A stretch of 58,638 nucleotides of DNA from Methylomonas methanica. Its GTDB lineage: Bacteria > Pseudomonadota > Gammaproteobacteria > Methylococcales > Methylomonadaceae. Below are positions 1-7,281 of the stretch, in pieces. Position 1 is the first letter of the stretch. Each line of letters opens with the position of its first letter. Below the pieces are notes generated by a model, which had not been told where the DNA came from, made no database searches, and saw only the letters and a list, made by a program, of their open reading frames with translations. A program made the position numbers and the translations under genes. Location of the stretch: positions 1-58,638 of the forward strand of contig LUUF01000069.1 of assembly GCA_001644045.1 (NCBI GenBank). Reading direction: 5' to 3'.

Positions 1-95
1 TTCCCGGCACCGACGATCCGGCCGGCTATCCCGTGGTTATCCGCGTCGATTTTGACGACAAGATCATGAAGCAAATAACTACTGTTAGTGAGTAG
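1..95 (+). CDS. C-terminal end of an unidentified protein
   Basis: An open frame enters from the left edge and ends at the TAG at 93-95. About 30 residues are visible, beginning PGTDDPAGYPVVIRV and ending in ITTVSE. It stops three bases before the start of the terminase-like gene, so the two are probably in one transcript. The visible part is too short to assign a family. Confidence 0.5.
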   Translation, partial: PGTDDPAGYPVVIRVDFDDKIMKQITTVSE

Positions 96-97
96 TC

Positions 98-934
98 ATG
101 GCAGCTAAACCAAAGCTAACCCATGAGCAGTGGGCTTCGGTCAAGGCGGCGTGGGAGGGCGATACACGGAAGGGCTTTGCTTGGCTTGTCAACGAGCTGA
201 GTCTTCCGGTTGGCGAGGAAGCGGTGCGCCAACGGTCAAAGCAAGAGAGATGGTCAAGGGGCGAAGAAAAACCAAGCTTGGAAAAGCAGAAACCCAAGCT
301 TGGAACAGAAAAACCAAGCTTGGAAAAACAAGCATTCAAAAAGCCGGCTCAAAAGCCAAAGCCCGAAGCGGTACCGGAACCCGAATGGGAAGAAGTCGAA
401 GACCATCAGCACGGAAATTCCAAATACAAACAAGCATTTAATCAACAGGCCTATCGACTGTGTTTGCTGGGAGCCGTAGACAGCGAAATTGCTGATTTTT
501 TTGGCGTGTCGGCATCGACGATAAACCTTTGGAAGCTACGCCACTCTGAATTTTCGGAGTCCTTAAGGGCCGGCAAGATGTATGCAGACGCCTGCATGGC
601 AAAAAAGCTATATGAGCGAGGCATGGGTTACTCGCATCCGGATGTTCATGTATCGGTCATCAACAACGAAGTCGTCTTGACTGAGCTGACCAAGCATTAC
701 CCGCCAGATACAAAGGCGGCGTTCATCTGGTTGAAAAATCGACAGCCAACGCTCTGGCGCGACAAGATCGAAGTCGAAAATACCCACAAATTGAATCCTG
801 AAATGATGGATCGCATTAAGACCGAATTTGTTGAACGGATGGCAATGGTGCGCAGCAGGCAGTTATCTGTGCTGGCCGAGCGCGGCTTGATTGATGAGCG
901 TGAGCTGAATGCGGATGCTGGGAGTGTGGAATGA
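98..934 (+). CDS. Phage terminase small subunit-like protein
   Basis: The 278-residue protein has three parts. The N-terminus (about 1-45) is a charged helical segment with a possible HTH. Residues about 50-85 are a low-complexity linker built from KPSLEK/KPKLG repeats. The C-terminal two thirds (about 108-260) contain an HTH (SEIADFFGVSASTINLWK) followed by the block typical of small terminase subunits, including ERGMGYSHPD and AAFIWLKNRQPTLWRDK. In the family this subunit recognises phage DNA for packaging by the large subunit, which is not visible here. The stop overlaps the next gene by 4 bp (ATGA), indicating translational coupling. The repeat linker is unusual. Confidence 0.7.
   Translation: MAAKPKLTHEQWASVKAAWEGDTRKGFAWLVNELSLPVGEEAVRQRSKQERWSRGEEKPSLEKQKPKLGTEKPSLEKQAFKKPAQKPKPEAVPEPEWEEVEDHQHGNSKYKQAFNQQAYRLCLLGAVDSEIADFFGVSASTINLWKLRHSEFSESLRAGKMYADACMAKKLYERGMGYSHPDVHVSVINNEVVLTELTKHYPPDTKAAFIWLKNRQPTLWRDKIEVENTHKLNPEMMDRIKTEFVERMAMVRSRQLSVLAERGLIDERELNADAGSVE
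272..323 (+). repeat. Three CCAAGCTTGG palindromes inside the terminase-like gene
   Basis: The 10-bp perfect palindrome CCAAGCTTGG occurs at 272-281, 294-303 and 314-323. The copies are in frame and encode the PSLEK/PKLGT repeats of the linker. They look like short tandem duplications with A-rich spacers. Spacing is irregular (12 and 10 bp), so this is not a CRISPR. Confidence 0.85.
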
Positions 935-1413
935 GTCAGTTAATTCCGTTCGAGTTTAATGGAAACTCGGTTCGCGTTATTACCGACAATAATGGCGACC
1001 TTTGGTTTGTTGGTAAAGATGTCTGCGAGAATCTTGGGTATGCTGATCATATCAATGCAATCAAGCAGCATTGCAAGGGGATGGTGAAACGCCACCCCCT
1101 TCAAACACAAGGCGGAATGCAGAATGTTCGGGTTTTATCCGAGCCAGATGTTCTTAGGCTTGTTGTTGGCAGCAAACTGCCGGATGCTGAAAAGTTCGAG
1201 AAGTGGGTATTTGAAGACGTTCTGCCATCGATCCGCAAAACAGGTCGATACGAATTGCAACCAGCGCAGACGCAATTCCAAGTTCCGCAAACGCTTACTG
1301 AAGCCTTGTTACTGGCCGGCCACTTTATGGCAATGAATATGGCGTTTACAATCTGTTTAGATGGAACGCAAAACGGTAATTTACAATTGTTGCAGATCAA
1401 ACACCATGCGTAA
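931..1413 (+). CDS. BRO-N family antirepressor-like protein
   Basis: Residues about 1-110 match the BRO-N domain found in phage antirepressors and baculovirus Bro proteins: an N-terminal PFEFNGNSVRVI strand, WFVGKDVCENLGYAD, and the closing EKWVFEDVLPSIRKTGRY motif. Such proteins bind DNA or a repressor and affect lysogeny. After residue 115 the protein runs into a short non-conserved tail ending LQIKHHA, with no recognisable antirepressor C-terminal domain. At 160 residues it is short for two-domain Bro proteins and may be truncated. It overlaps the upstream terminase-like gene by 4 bp. Confidence 0.8.
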   Translation: MSQLIPFEFNGNSVRVITDNNGDLWFVGKDVCENLGYADHINAIKQHCKGMVKRHPLQTQGGMQNVRVLSEPDVLRLVVGSKLPDAEKFEKWVFEDVLPSIRKTGRYELQPAQTQFQVPQTLTEALLLAGHFMAMNMAFTICLDGTQNGNLQLLQIKHHA

Positions 1414-1503
1414 CATATTGCAGTTTTGGAACTGTGATCACGGTTAAGCTGTGCTGGATTTATTGGTCTGACGGGATACCCGCCAGACCTGTAGTTTTAT
1501 AAT

Positions 1504-1839
1504 TTAAATTTTATTGCCTGAGTTGATGTGTTCTATAGCAGTCACAAGATGTTGGTCAGCTTTAACACCGTGTCCGGCTTTTGCATGTTTAATCGCTTCA
1601 TGCAAATGTTTGACGCCTGACTCAATATGAGCCTTGGCTGGTCCATTTGCTACCTGAGCGGCTTGTTCAGCGTGTTTGACGGCTTGAATCGCATGCTCGG
1701 CAAGTGTCGCATCATTCCCGCGCTTTCCTTCTGCTAAAGCAGCATTGGCATGTTCAAGTGCAGCATCGGCATGTTCTTCTGCAAGCACCGAAAAACTAAA
1801 AAACAATACAGCACTGAGTATTAAAATAATTTTTTTCAT
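1504..1839 (-). CDS. smbP: SmbP-like small metal-binding protein
   Basis: The 111-residue protein starts with a signal peptide (MKKIILILSAVLFFSFSVLAE; likely cleavage near residue 20). The mature part is a four-helix-type Ala/His-rich sequence with regularly spaced His (EHADAALEHANAAL, HAIQAVKHAEQAA, HLHEAIKHAKAGH). This is the pattern of SmbP, the periplasmic copper-binding protein first described in Nitrosomonas europaea. The likely role is periplasmic binding of copper or other divalent metals. It is transcribed against the phage-like genes and is probably cargo or a relic of the interrupted chromosome. A fair RBS lies upstream of the ATG. Confidence 0.8.
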   Translation of the reverse strand: MKKIILILSAVLFFSFSVLAEEHADAALEHANAALAEGKRGNDATLAEHAIQAVKHAEQAAQVANGPAKAHIESGVKHLHEAIKHAKAGHGVKADQHLVTAIEHINSGNKI

Positions 1840-2084
1840 TTAAAGCGCTCCTGTGAATGGCGAAGTTCTAATATTCAAATTCGGTAGTTAAGTACATCCT
1901 TGTCAGCATTGTCCATTACGCTGTATCCATAAATGGCATGGTAGATGTTCGTTAGCATTGTGTCCGTTCGTTAACGCACATATTGAATTATTACAACAAA
2001 CTTGATGGGGGATTTGTTGCTTGGGTGTTTTGCAGCAGTAGGGCGGGATTTGCAAACCATTTCGAATAGGTGCTAAAGGTCAAC

Positions 2085-2255
2085 TTAGCCAGTGGTTTTT
2101 TTATAGGTATCAACTATAGAAGACAGTAAACATTCACATTGCGCGCAAATATAATCTCCGGTTGGCGCTCCATATACGAATTCCCTTATTAGTGAGGGGT
2201 GACTGCAAGGCGCTTTACCACGTTTGCTAAAGTTTTCATTTTTTTTATCATTCAT
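2085..2255 (-). CDS. Small Cys-rich protein, 56 aa
   Basis: This small gene encodes 56 residues: a Lys/Asn-rich start, then KAPCSHPSLIREFVYGAPTG and DYICAQCECLL. One CxH pair and a CxxCxC group could make a small zinc-ribbon-like fold. The ATG is preceded by AGGCGG at good spacing, which supports translation. I recognise the general pattern of short zinc-binding proteins but not a named family. It lies between smbP and another short minus-strand gene; nothing in the sequence ties the three together functionally. Confidence 0.5.
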   Translation of the reverse strand: MNDKKNENFSKRGKAPCSHPSLIREFVYGAPTGDYICAQCECLLSSIVDTYKKTTG

Positions 2256-2401
2256 AATGCCGCCTAGTATGGTTTGTGCAAGTCAATTGCCGGTCTGAGT
2301 CCCTGGGAATAAAAATAACAGTGATAGCAGGCTTGTTCTGTGCGGTAGAGAACAATTGAGCAGTTAAAGCCTTCAATCTTTGCTCACGCATGTATTAGAG
2401 G

Positions 2402-2605
2402 CTACTTCGTCGGTAGCAAAGGCTGCAAAACTACAATGGGTCTTAAAGACTGAACTGGGATGTATTGGCTTTTAGCAGGTGTGGTGGCAGACGCCGCCGG
2501 TGCATTTGCAGTTGCCAGGAATACGCCTATTGCGATAAAAATCAAGCTAATGCCGCAGCGTTTCAGTTCTGTTACGAAGGTTTTTAAAATATCTTGAGGA
2601 TTCAT
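2402..2605 (-). CDS. Small membrane or exported protein
   Basis: The protein is about 67 residues if it starts at the ATG at 2605 (MNPQDILKTFVTELK); a TTG 18 bp upstream is also possible. One hydrophobic segment (ISLIFIAIGVFLATANAPAA) could be a signal peptide or a membrane anchor. It is followed by a short Pro/Gln-rich tail. No family is recognised. No strong RBS is visible for either start, so the gene is only moderately supported. Confidence 0.4.
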   Translation of the reverse strand: MNPQDILKTFVTELKRCGISLIFIAIGVFLATANAPAASATTPAKSQYIPVQSLRPIVVLQPLLPTK

Positions 2606-2977
2606 GCTTATATCCAGGATCAAGGAAGGTTAAAGTTTTGAAAACTGCCGCAGCTACTCCAATTCAATCGCTACGATTAGTACCACCTGACCAATCTAAT
2701 AAATTAGGTTTCAATGTGGCTAACATGCTGAAGCGTACTGAATATAAAGGGGCGTGGTCTGTGCGATAACGCACATAATTTTTTAACTAGTCTATGTTTA
2801 ACATAGGGCGCCAAGGCGATGTATCTATCATCAGCGAATCAGGCTTGCTGACAGCAAATCCCACGTCCTTATTACACGTTCCTGGCGTCGCTGTGTTCAA
2901 ACTGGAAAACGCGCGAATCCGCCTAAAAATCGTCCAACACAATACAGCCATCACTTTTTAGGCCGCAGGAGGCCACG
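2606..2977. other. Regulatory spacer with a palindrome and a possible 55-aa ORF
   Basis: Between the small minus-strand gene and the AlpA-like gene there is no certain gene. A near-perfect palindrome CTATGTTTAACATAG at 2792-2806 could be an operator. An open frame of 55 codons on the plus strand (ATG 2794, TAG 2959-2961) lies directly upstream of the AlpA-like gene. It has no recognised motif, and its start falls inside the palindrome, so it is weak. Confidence 0.35.
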
Positions 2978-3235
2978 ATGGCGTACCAACCAAGTCCAAA
3001 CCGAATAGCGGCGCAATCCCCCGGCTTTTACCGCGTATGGCATATCACCGGCGACGAAAAGCGCGGCATTGATCCCTTGCTGCCGATTGGTAGATCAACG
3101 TTCCTGGCCCGTGTAGCCTCGGGCGAATACCCACAGCCGGTCAAGCTTGGTAAGCGGACAACCGCCTGGCGAAAATCTGACATTTTGGCTCTGCTTGAAA
3201 GCTTCGACTTAGCTGTCGAGGTGGAGGCAGCATGA
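2978..3235 (+). CDS. AlpA-family phage transcriptional activator
   Basis: The 85-residue protein carries the AlpA-type winged HTH. The HTH core is IGRSTFLARVASGEYPQPVK, with the LGKRTTAWRKSDI wing typical of the family. AlpA-like proteins activate excision or late genes of P4/CP4-57 type elements. A strong RBS (AGGAGG at 2967-2972, six bases upstream) fixes the start. The stop overlaps the Rha gene by 4 bp, so the two regulators are co-translated. It is the first of three AlpA/excisionase-like proteins in this island. Confidence 0.8.
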   Translation: MAYQPSPNRIAAQSPGFYRVWHITGDEKRGIDPLLPIGRSTFLARVASGEYPQPVKLGKRTTAWRKSDILALLESFDLAVEVEAA

Positions 3236-3873
3236 GTGCCAATGCAAGATTGAAGCTGGTCGAAGTTCACGGGCAGAAACTGACCACCACCAGTTTGGTG
3301 ATAGCGGAACTGTTTGGACGACCACATAAAAGCGTATTGCGAAGTTTGGACAGTTTGAAAGATCGGCTCAAATTTGTGCCAATCTCCTATGGCGATTCCT
3401 ACGGACGCGAACAAAAAATGTATCAGCTCGACGAACGCGCGTTTTTGGTCGCTATGCCCTTTATCGGCGGCAATAAGTCAGTTGATGGGCAAATTGCATT
3501 GGTCGACGAATTCATGCGGTTGAAAAAGATCATCAACGACCCGGGCCGAAAAGCCGAACTGATCGCCAAGCGCAATACCGGCACGGAAATGGCCGACATG
3601 CTTAAATTCGTCCGAGAGTCCGCTGGTAAACAGACCGCCGCAAAGCACTTCATCAGCGAACATATGTTTTGTAATCGAGCCTTAACCGGTAACTGGGAGG
3701 CTATCGACGAAACACGGCTTGACGTTTACGATGCTCGCCTCCTTGCTGAAATCCGAAAGCACAACATGCGCTTGATGACGCGGCACCCGAAGCAGGCCAA
3801 CCGCAAAAAGTTGATGGAAGTTTTTGTTGCCGAGTATCGGGCTAAGCACCCTCGAGCGGCGCTGGCGGCGTGA
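3232..3873 (+). CDS. Rha-family phage regulatory protein
   Basis: Residues about 8-105 match the Rha domain: TTTSLVIAELFGRPHKSVLR, then SYGDSYGREQKMYQLDERAF and FIGGNKSVDGQIALVDEF. Rha proteins are phage regulators; in lambdoid phages Rha interferes with growth in hosts lacking IHF. The C-terminal half (about 110-213) is basic and helical and could contact DNA. It overlaps the AlpA-like gene by 4 bp. A GC-rich inverted repeat (ATGGGC/GCCCAT at 3895-3918) follows within 25 bp and may end the transcript. Confidence 0.8.
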   Translation: MSANARLKLVEVHGQKLTTTSLVIAELFGRPHKSVLRSLDSLKDRLKFVPISYGDSYGREQKMYQLDERAFLVAMPFIGGNKSVDGQIALVDEFMRLKKIINDPGRKAELIAKRNTGTEMADMLKFVRESAGKQTAAKHFISEHMFCNRALTGNWEAIDETRLDVYDARLLAEIRKHNMRLMTRHPKQANRKKLMEVFVAEYRAKHPRAALAA

Positions 3874-4158
3874 TTGAAGCAATCCCCATAAAAAATGGGC
3901 CAGATTTCTCCAGCCCATCCTTTACCGCTACTTCATGCGACGATGATAGATTATCCTCCCAGCTTAGCGAGCTAGTGCTTTTTGTACAAAACAACTAGAT
4001 TGAGTTATATTTCGCAGCCGATCAGAAGAGAAGCGAGCTGTGTCACCTTCTCCGGCAATATCAGCAGTGTCTGTCCTCGTGCTGAATCTGGTCAAATTCA
4101 ACCCACCCCGCTTAGTTGATCTGGCACGTTTTAAATATTGATCTGAGGTGCTGTGTCC

Positions 4159-4488
4159 ATGGCAACAATTTTCAAAGGCTACCGCCCCCGTGTCGCCAGG
4201 CAAATGGCCAGTGACGATAAACAATTATCCAGATGGTTGAGTACCGCCACTTTCGCTAAAACCAACAATGGTTATTGGATGGCTTGGCATGCGAATGCAA
4301 CAGATCGTTTTTTGATCCTTCCGCCCGAAGGCTCCTCCGACAAGGAATGTCAATGGATTGAAAGCTGGGAGGGTGACTATACCGTTGATATGGCCTTCGA
4401 CTACGTTGAATCTGGGCGCTTTGAGCAAGATGAGCCCTTTGTCCTCAATCTATTCATCCAAGACCCTGTAACGGGCGAGTGGCATTAA
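4159..4488 (+). CDS. Unknown protein, 109 aa
   Basis: The ATG at 4159 follows GAGGTG with 8-bp spacing. A GTG two codons upstream is less likely. The product is soluble and rich in Trp and acidic residues near the end (CQWIESWEGDYTVDMAFDYV). No family is recognised. It stands alone between the Rha gene and the toxin-antitoxin-like pair, within the phage-like island. Confidence 0.5.
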   Translation: MATIFKGYRPRVARQMASDDKQLSRWLSTATFAKTNNGYWMAWHANATDRFLILPPEGSSDKECQWIESWEGDYTVDMAFDYVESGRFEQDEPFVLNLFIQDPVTGEWH

Positions 4489-4589
4489 CTCCTTGCTGGT
4501 GGCAATTCTGGAAAGACCGCGCGCCGTCGCGGCTTTTTGCTGCCACAGATGACACTGGCACTATTACCAATCTATTCCCATCAACGCCC

Positions 4590-4626
4590 TTGCATTCCCA
4601 ACAATACCTATTAAAATGATAGGTAT
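4590..4626 (+). promoter_or_regulatory. Promoter with overlapping palindromic operator for the DUF4258/HTH pair
   Basis: TTGCAT (4590-4595) and TAAAAT (4612-4617), 16 bp apart, form a plausible sigma-70 promoter. The inverted repeat ATACCTAT/ATAGGTAT (4604-4626, 7-bp spacer) straddles the -10. MqsA-type antitoxins bind ACCT/AGGT palindromes, so autoregulation by the downstream HTH protein is a reasonable inference. The operator covers the first in-frame ATG at 4616, which argues for a later start. Confidence 0.5.
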
Positions 4627-4936
4627 GGCAGTGATAAAATATCTCAACATGACCGATTCCGACGCTCTTAAAATTCTGAGGGAATGCGTCGCGGATGACG
4701 GTAGAGTGTTTTTTTCTAAGCATGCGATTGAACGCATGATTCAACGAAAAATTACGCGACCGCAAGTACTTTTGTGTTTGGAAAAAGGGAAAATCACGGA
4801 ATCCCCTTGTCGCGACCCAAAAGGCGATTGGCGCTGCACCATTGAACATTACACGGCTGGCAGCATTGTTACCGTTGCTGTGGCCATAAAGCACAATAAT
4901 AACGGTGAGCGCACAGTGATAGTCACTGTGTTTTAA
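4616..4936 (+). CDS. DUF4258 protein, putative toxin of a toxin-antitoxin pair
   Basis: The protein has up to 106 residues. Starts at 4616, 4625 (MAVIKY) or 4649 (MTDSD) are possible; the latter two fall outside the operator core. It contains the DUF4258 signature: FSKHAIERMIQRKIT, then CLEKGKITESPCRDPKGDWR and VAVAIKH, and ends TVIVTVF. DUF4258 proteins are small RelE/MqsR-like candidates that often sit next to MqsA-type HTH genes. The neighbour 17 bp downstream has exactly such an HTH domain. Toxicity is inferred from context only. Confidence 0.65.
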   Translation: MIGMAVIKYLNMTDSDALKILRECVADDGRVFFSKHAIERMIQRKITRPQVLLCLEKGKITESPCRDPKGDWRCTIEHYTAGSIVTVAVAIKHNNNGERTVIVTVF

Positions 4937-4953
4937 GCTGGAGGCAATTAATT

Positions 4954-5391
4954 ATGTATCACTACAAAGACTGCGGACTGGATAATATTTGGCTCGTGAA
5001 CGGCTACTCCACTCTCGACGACGAAGAGTTCGGCGAATGTGTGTCAATTGCCGACACCAGGGGGCTACATAAAGCCATTGCTCACGACCTAGTTTTCAAC
5101 AAACCATCTCTGACCGGTAAAGAGTTCAGATTTTTGCGCAAGGAGTTAGATTTGTCGCAAAAAGCGTTATCCGATCTGCTGGGCAATGATGAGCAAGCCG
5201 TGGCTCGGTGGGAAAAATCCGGCAAGGTGCCAAAATGGGCTGACCGGTTGTTGCGGGTTTGCGTAATTGAGTTCTATGGCGAGAAAACCGGCGTTCGAGA
5301 GCTGATTGCCCGCATTCGCGACATTGACGAGCGCAAACAAGAGCGCAAATTATTCAAAGACGATGCCGCCGGCTGGAAAAAAGCCGCCTGA
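4954..5391 (+). CDS. MqsA-like HTH antitoxin candidate
   Basis: The 145-residue protein has a central XRE-type HTH (about 50-85): LTGKEFRFLRKELDLSQKAL, followed by GNDEQAVARWEKSG, close to the DNA-binding half of MqsA. The N-terminal 45 residues (starting MYHYKDCGLDNIWLVNGY) lack the CxxC zinc ribbon of true MqsA and have only two Cys. A charged helical C-terminus follows. RBS GGAGG lies upstream of the ATG. It is co-directional with the DUF4258 gene, as expected for a two-gene toxin-antitoxin operon with the antitoxin second. Confidence 0.65.
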   Translation: MYHYKDCGLDNIWLVNGYSTLDDEEFGECVSIADTRGLHKAIAHDLVFNKPSLTGKEFRFLRKELDLSQKALSDLLGNDEQAVARWEKSGKVPKWADRLLRVCVIEFYGEKTGVRELIARIRDIDERKQERKLFKDDAAGWKKAA

Positions 5392-5433
5392 TGCTATCCA
5401 AAGCGGATTTTTGGCCGTTCTGAGGGGGTAAAG

Positions 5434-5634
5434 TTGAACAACCAACTCAATGCAACGCTATCATTTCAAGAGAAACGCGAACTCCAGCACCTGATCATTC
5501 AGCAAAACCAAGTCATTGCGAGCGACTCCGCATCATCGGTTGAAAAGGACGAGGCCACCAGGGTCAAGTCAGAGGCTTTGTTGAAATTAGGCGTTGTTCC
5601 GATCGATCCAGCGAAATGCTTGTCCAATTTTTAG
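5434..5634 (+). CDS. Unknown small protein, 66 aa
   Basis: The TTG start at 5434 follows a strong purine-rich RBS (GAGGGGGT). The product is hydrophilic and helical, beginning MNNQLNATLSFQEKRELQHL and ending VPIDPAKCLSNF. No family is recognised. It lies just downstream of the HTH gene and could belong to the same transcript. Confidence 0.45.
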   Translation: MNNQLNATLSFQEKRELQHLIIQQNQVIASDSASSVEKDEATRVKSEALLKLGVVPIDPAKCLSNF

Positions 5635-5678
5635 CCAATTTAACCTTCCTTGTTGCCTGGCGGCTACTTAGGTTGTGT

Positions 5679-5723
5679 TGTCACGGCTTTGTCACAGGGT
5701 TTTCCACAGGGATTGGGGATAAC
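5679..5723. other. Possible origin-like cluster with DnaA-box-like sequences
   Basis: A 45-bp stretch has TGTCAC twice (5679-5684, 5690-5695; one helical turn apart), a DnaA-box-like TTTTCCACA (5700-5708) and GGGGATAAC (5715-5723, the reverse of a TTATCCCC half-consensus). Phages and satellites often place their origin near such sites. No replication initiator gene is visible nearby, so the assignment is weak. Confidence 0.25.
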
Positions 5724-5742
5724 ACCAACTGCGGATTTTAAA

Positions 5743-6138
5743 TTACTTGGTAACCGGTCCACGAGGATGATTGATTACCTTCACTAGGAACCTTGACCGT
5801 TCCCCCAGGCCGGCAATTATGCGATGGCGTTTCAAAAAGGCGGCAATCAGACCGCCTTGGGCGCTATTCTCCCTACCGGGAATATGCCCAACCCATGCTT
5901 TACCACCCTCAACTGTGCATGCAAATGGATATTCGTCACGGCTGAGAATATGCGGGATCTCATAATTATCGCCATCGACCTGATAATGCATCGCGGCTTT
6001 CCGTTGCTCCTTACGAAGCATCATGTCCGGACCGTTGTAAGTCAGTACTTTCGGGTGACCAGCCATTTGTGCATGCCATATGTTGTCGGCAAGCTCGCGA
6101 TAGATACACCAATCGAATATCAACTCTGGGTATTCCAT
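5743..6138 (-). CDS. NucA/NucB-type deoxyribonuclease domain protein
   Basis: The 131-residue protein matches the NucA/NucB nuclease family in its key motifs: RDEYPFACTVEGG (about 67-79), then HIPGRENSAQGG (about 85-96). The conserved acidic, Gln and Gly-Gly positions are all present. NucB of Bacillus is a secreted DNase. Here there is no signal peptide and no toxin-delivery domain; the N-terminus is MEYPELIFDWCIYREL. A phage-borne DNase or a toxin fragment is possible. It points against its neighbours and ends next to the origin-like cluster. Confidence 0.65.
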   Translation of the reverse strand: MEYPELIFDWCIYRELADNIWHAQMAGHPKVLTYNGPDMMLRKEQRKAAMHYQVDGDNYEIPHILSRDEYPFACTVEGGKAWVGHIPGRENSAQGGLIAAFLKRHRIIAGLGERSRFLVKVINHPRGPVTK

Positions 6139-6273
6139 ATTTCCGCCTTTAAGCCTTGCACTTTATCCAGTGCGAGTCGGTGATGTTTTTAATTATTGCG
6201 CGTTTTCGCATATCATCGCCCACCTTGACTATCTAGGCAATATCCTCATTCCCTTGCTATATCAAAAATTTTC

Positions 6274-6302
6274 TTGACACCATCCCAACACCCAGCATAA
6301 GC
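6274..6302 (+). promoter_or_regulatory. Candidate sigma-70 promoter of the satellite operon
   Basis: A perfect -35 TTGACA (6274-6279) is followed after 17 bp by a weak -10 (ATAAGC, 6297-6302). It precedes the Ash/Icd-like leader and the three overlapping small genes at 6557-7721. Confidence 0.4.
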
Positions 6303-6556
6303 TTTAACCGTGCCGACACATTCGGCGCCGGGCGTGGAAACCCGTTTATCTAGGCGTAAAAAACGCCACTGACCTTAGTGGTTTTTTTATGCGCGTCATT
6401 TTTGCATGGCTTTGCTGTGCCTCTTTTATGGCGGGATTGTTTGGGCAGCCGAAAGGCTGGCCGCGCCTAGATGCGGTATTTCCACCCCACTCAATCCCGT
6501 CGCCCGTGTTGTGGAAAACATCGGCGGCGGTTATTCATCTTTCTAGGAATACCGCT
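6303..6556 (+). other. Ash/Icd-like leader with internal terminator
   Basis: This leader matches, from memory, the conserved region upstream of ash and Icd-like genes in P4-type satellites. It has the segment encoding HSAPGVETRLSRRKK in one frame and GLFGQPKGWPRL in another, with a hairpin and T-run (CCACT/AGTGG, 6366-6388) between them. An open frame from 6389 joins the second part to the downstream gene, but the ATG at 6557 has the better RBS (AGGA). Whether the leader acts as RNA, as an attenuator or as a short Ash-like peptide cannot be decided by reading. Confidence 0.5.
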
Positions 6557-6946
6557 ATGCAAACCGAATCCCTACAAATAAAAACCAGAGCAACTGATTT
6601 TGGCGCACCAAGAGTAGACAGAGCGCTGTTTTTCCTTTGGAGTAAAGCAAAAAATCAGCTTAGTAATGACCAATTGAAATGGTTCGCTGGTTTTGGCGAA
6701 AAAGCTGAACAAGAAGCGTGTGATCTTGCCGATGCATTGCTTCAGCTTTATTGCAACGCCGACGAAAACAGCCTAGATAATACGCGAGAGGTATTGCTGT
6801 CTCTTGCTCACCAAGCATACTCTATTGCCGGCATGTCTAGCATCGGCGCCAGTGCGGCTGATCTTCTGATTAACCCCGAACTCCATACTTTTTCGACTGC
6901 CAGCACTACCAGCGAAGCCATCAGCGCTACCAGAGGTGTAGCATGA
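6557..6946 (+). CDS. Unknown satellite protein, first of a three-gene overlapping run
   Basis: The start at 6557 follows AGGA with 8-bp spacing, giving 129 residues (MQTESLQIKTRATDFG at the start). The product is helical and soluble, with the core QLSNDQLKWFAGFGEKAEQE. It resembles the next protein in layout: an N-terminal helix, a Leu/Ala-rich middle and a final ASAADLLINPE segment facing GEAEFLLNDRK there. The two may be diverged tandem copies. The stop overlaps the next ATG (ATGA). Function is unknown. Confidence 0.5.
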   Translation: MQTESLQIKTRATDFGAPRVDRALFFLWSKAKNQLSNDQLKWFAGFGEKAEQEACDLADALLQLYCNADENSLDNTREVLLSLAHQAYSIAGMSSIGASAADLLINPELHTFSTASTTSEAISATRGVA

Positions 6947-7281
6947 TCGCCAATACCGAAAATGTGCTTGGTAAATTATTTGAGCATGCTCGCGACACTT
7001 TGCCTGACGCTGACCTTGAATTTCTGACCCATCTTGATGAGCACACGGAGGAGGAAGTTAGAAACATTGGGCATACCTTGGCGGCTTTGGCTATGGCGCA
7101 CCATGACAAGGCGACGGCGCCCTGCACGGATGATTTAATCGGAACGCTTTGGGGCCTGTCAAATCGAGCCAATGCTGTCGTGGAGTTAATGAGTATTACG
7201 GGCGAAGCTGAATTTTTGCTTAATGATCGCAAGGCTAAGCGCCAAGCGGAAGCCGATGCGGCAAAGGTAGGCGTAGCATGA
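6943..7281 (+). CDS. Unknown satellite protein, possible paralogue of the previous gene
   Basis: This is a 112-residue acidic helical protein (LPDADLEFLTHLDEHTEEEV in the centre). By eye it aligns end to end with the preceding protein at similar positions, suggesting an old duplication. It starts with a 4-bp overlap to the upstream gene and ends with a 4-bp overlap to the downstream one, so all three are translationally coupled. No named family is recognised. Confidence 0.5.
   Translation: MIANTENVLGKLFEHARDTLPDADLEFLTHLDEHTEEEVRNIGHTLAALAMAHHDKATAPCTDDLIGTLWGLSNRANAVVELMSITGEAEFLLNDRKAKRQAEADAAKVGVA

Noticed and set aside
272..323. Possible CRISPR array
   Set aside because: Repeat units are 10 bp, spacing is irregular, they are inside a coding frame, and no cas gene is present.
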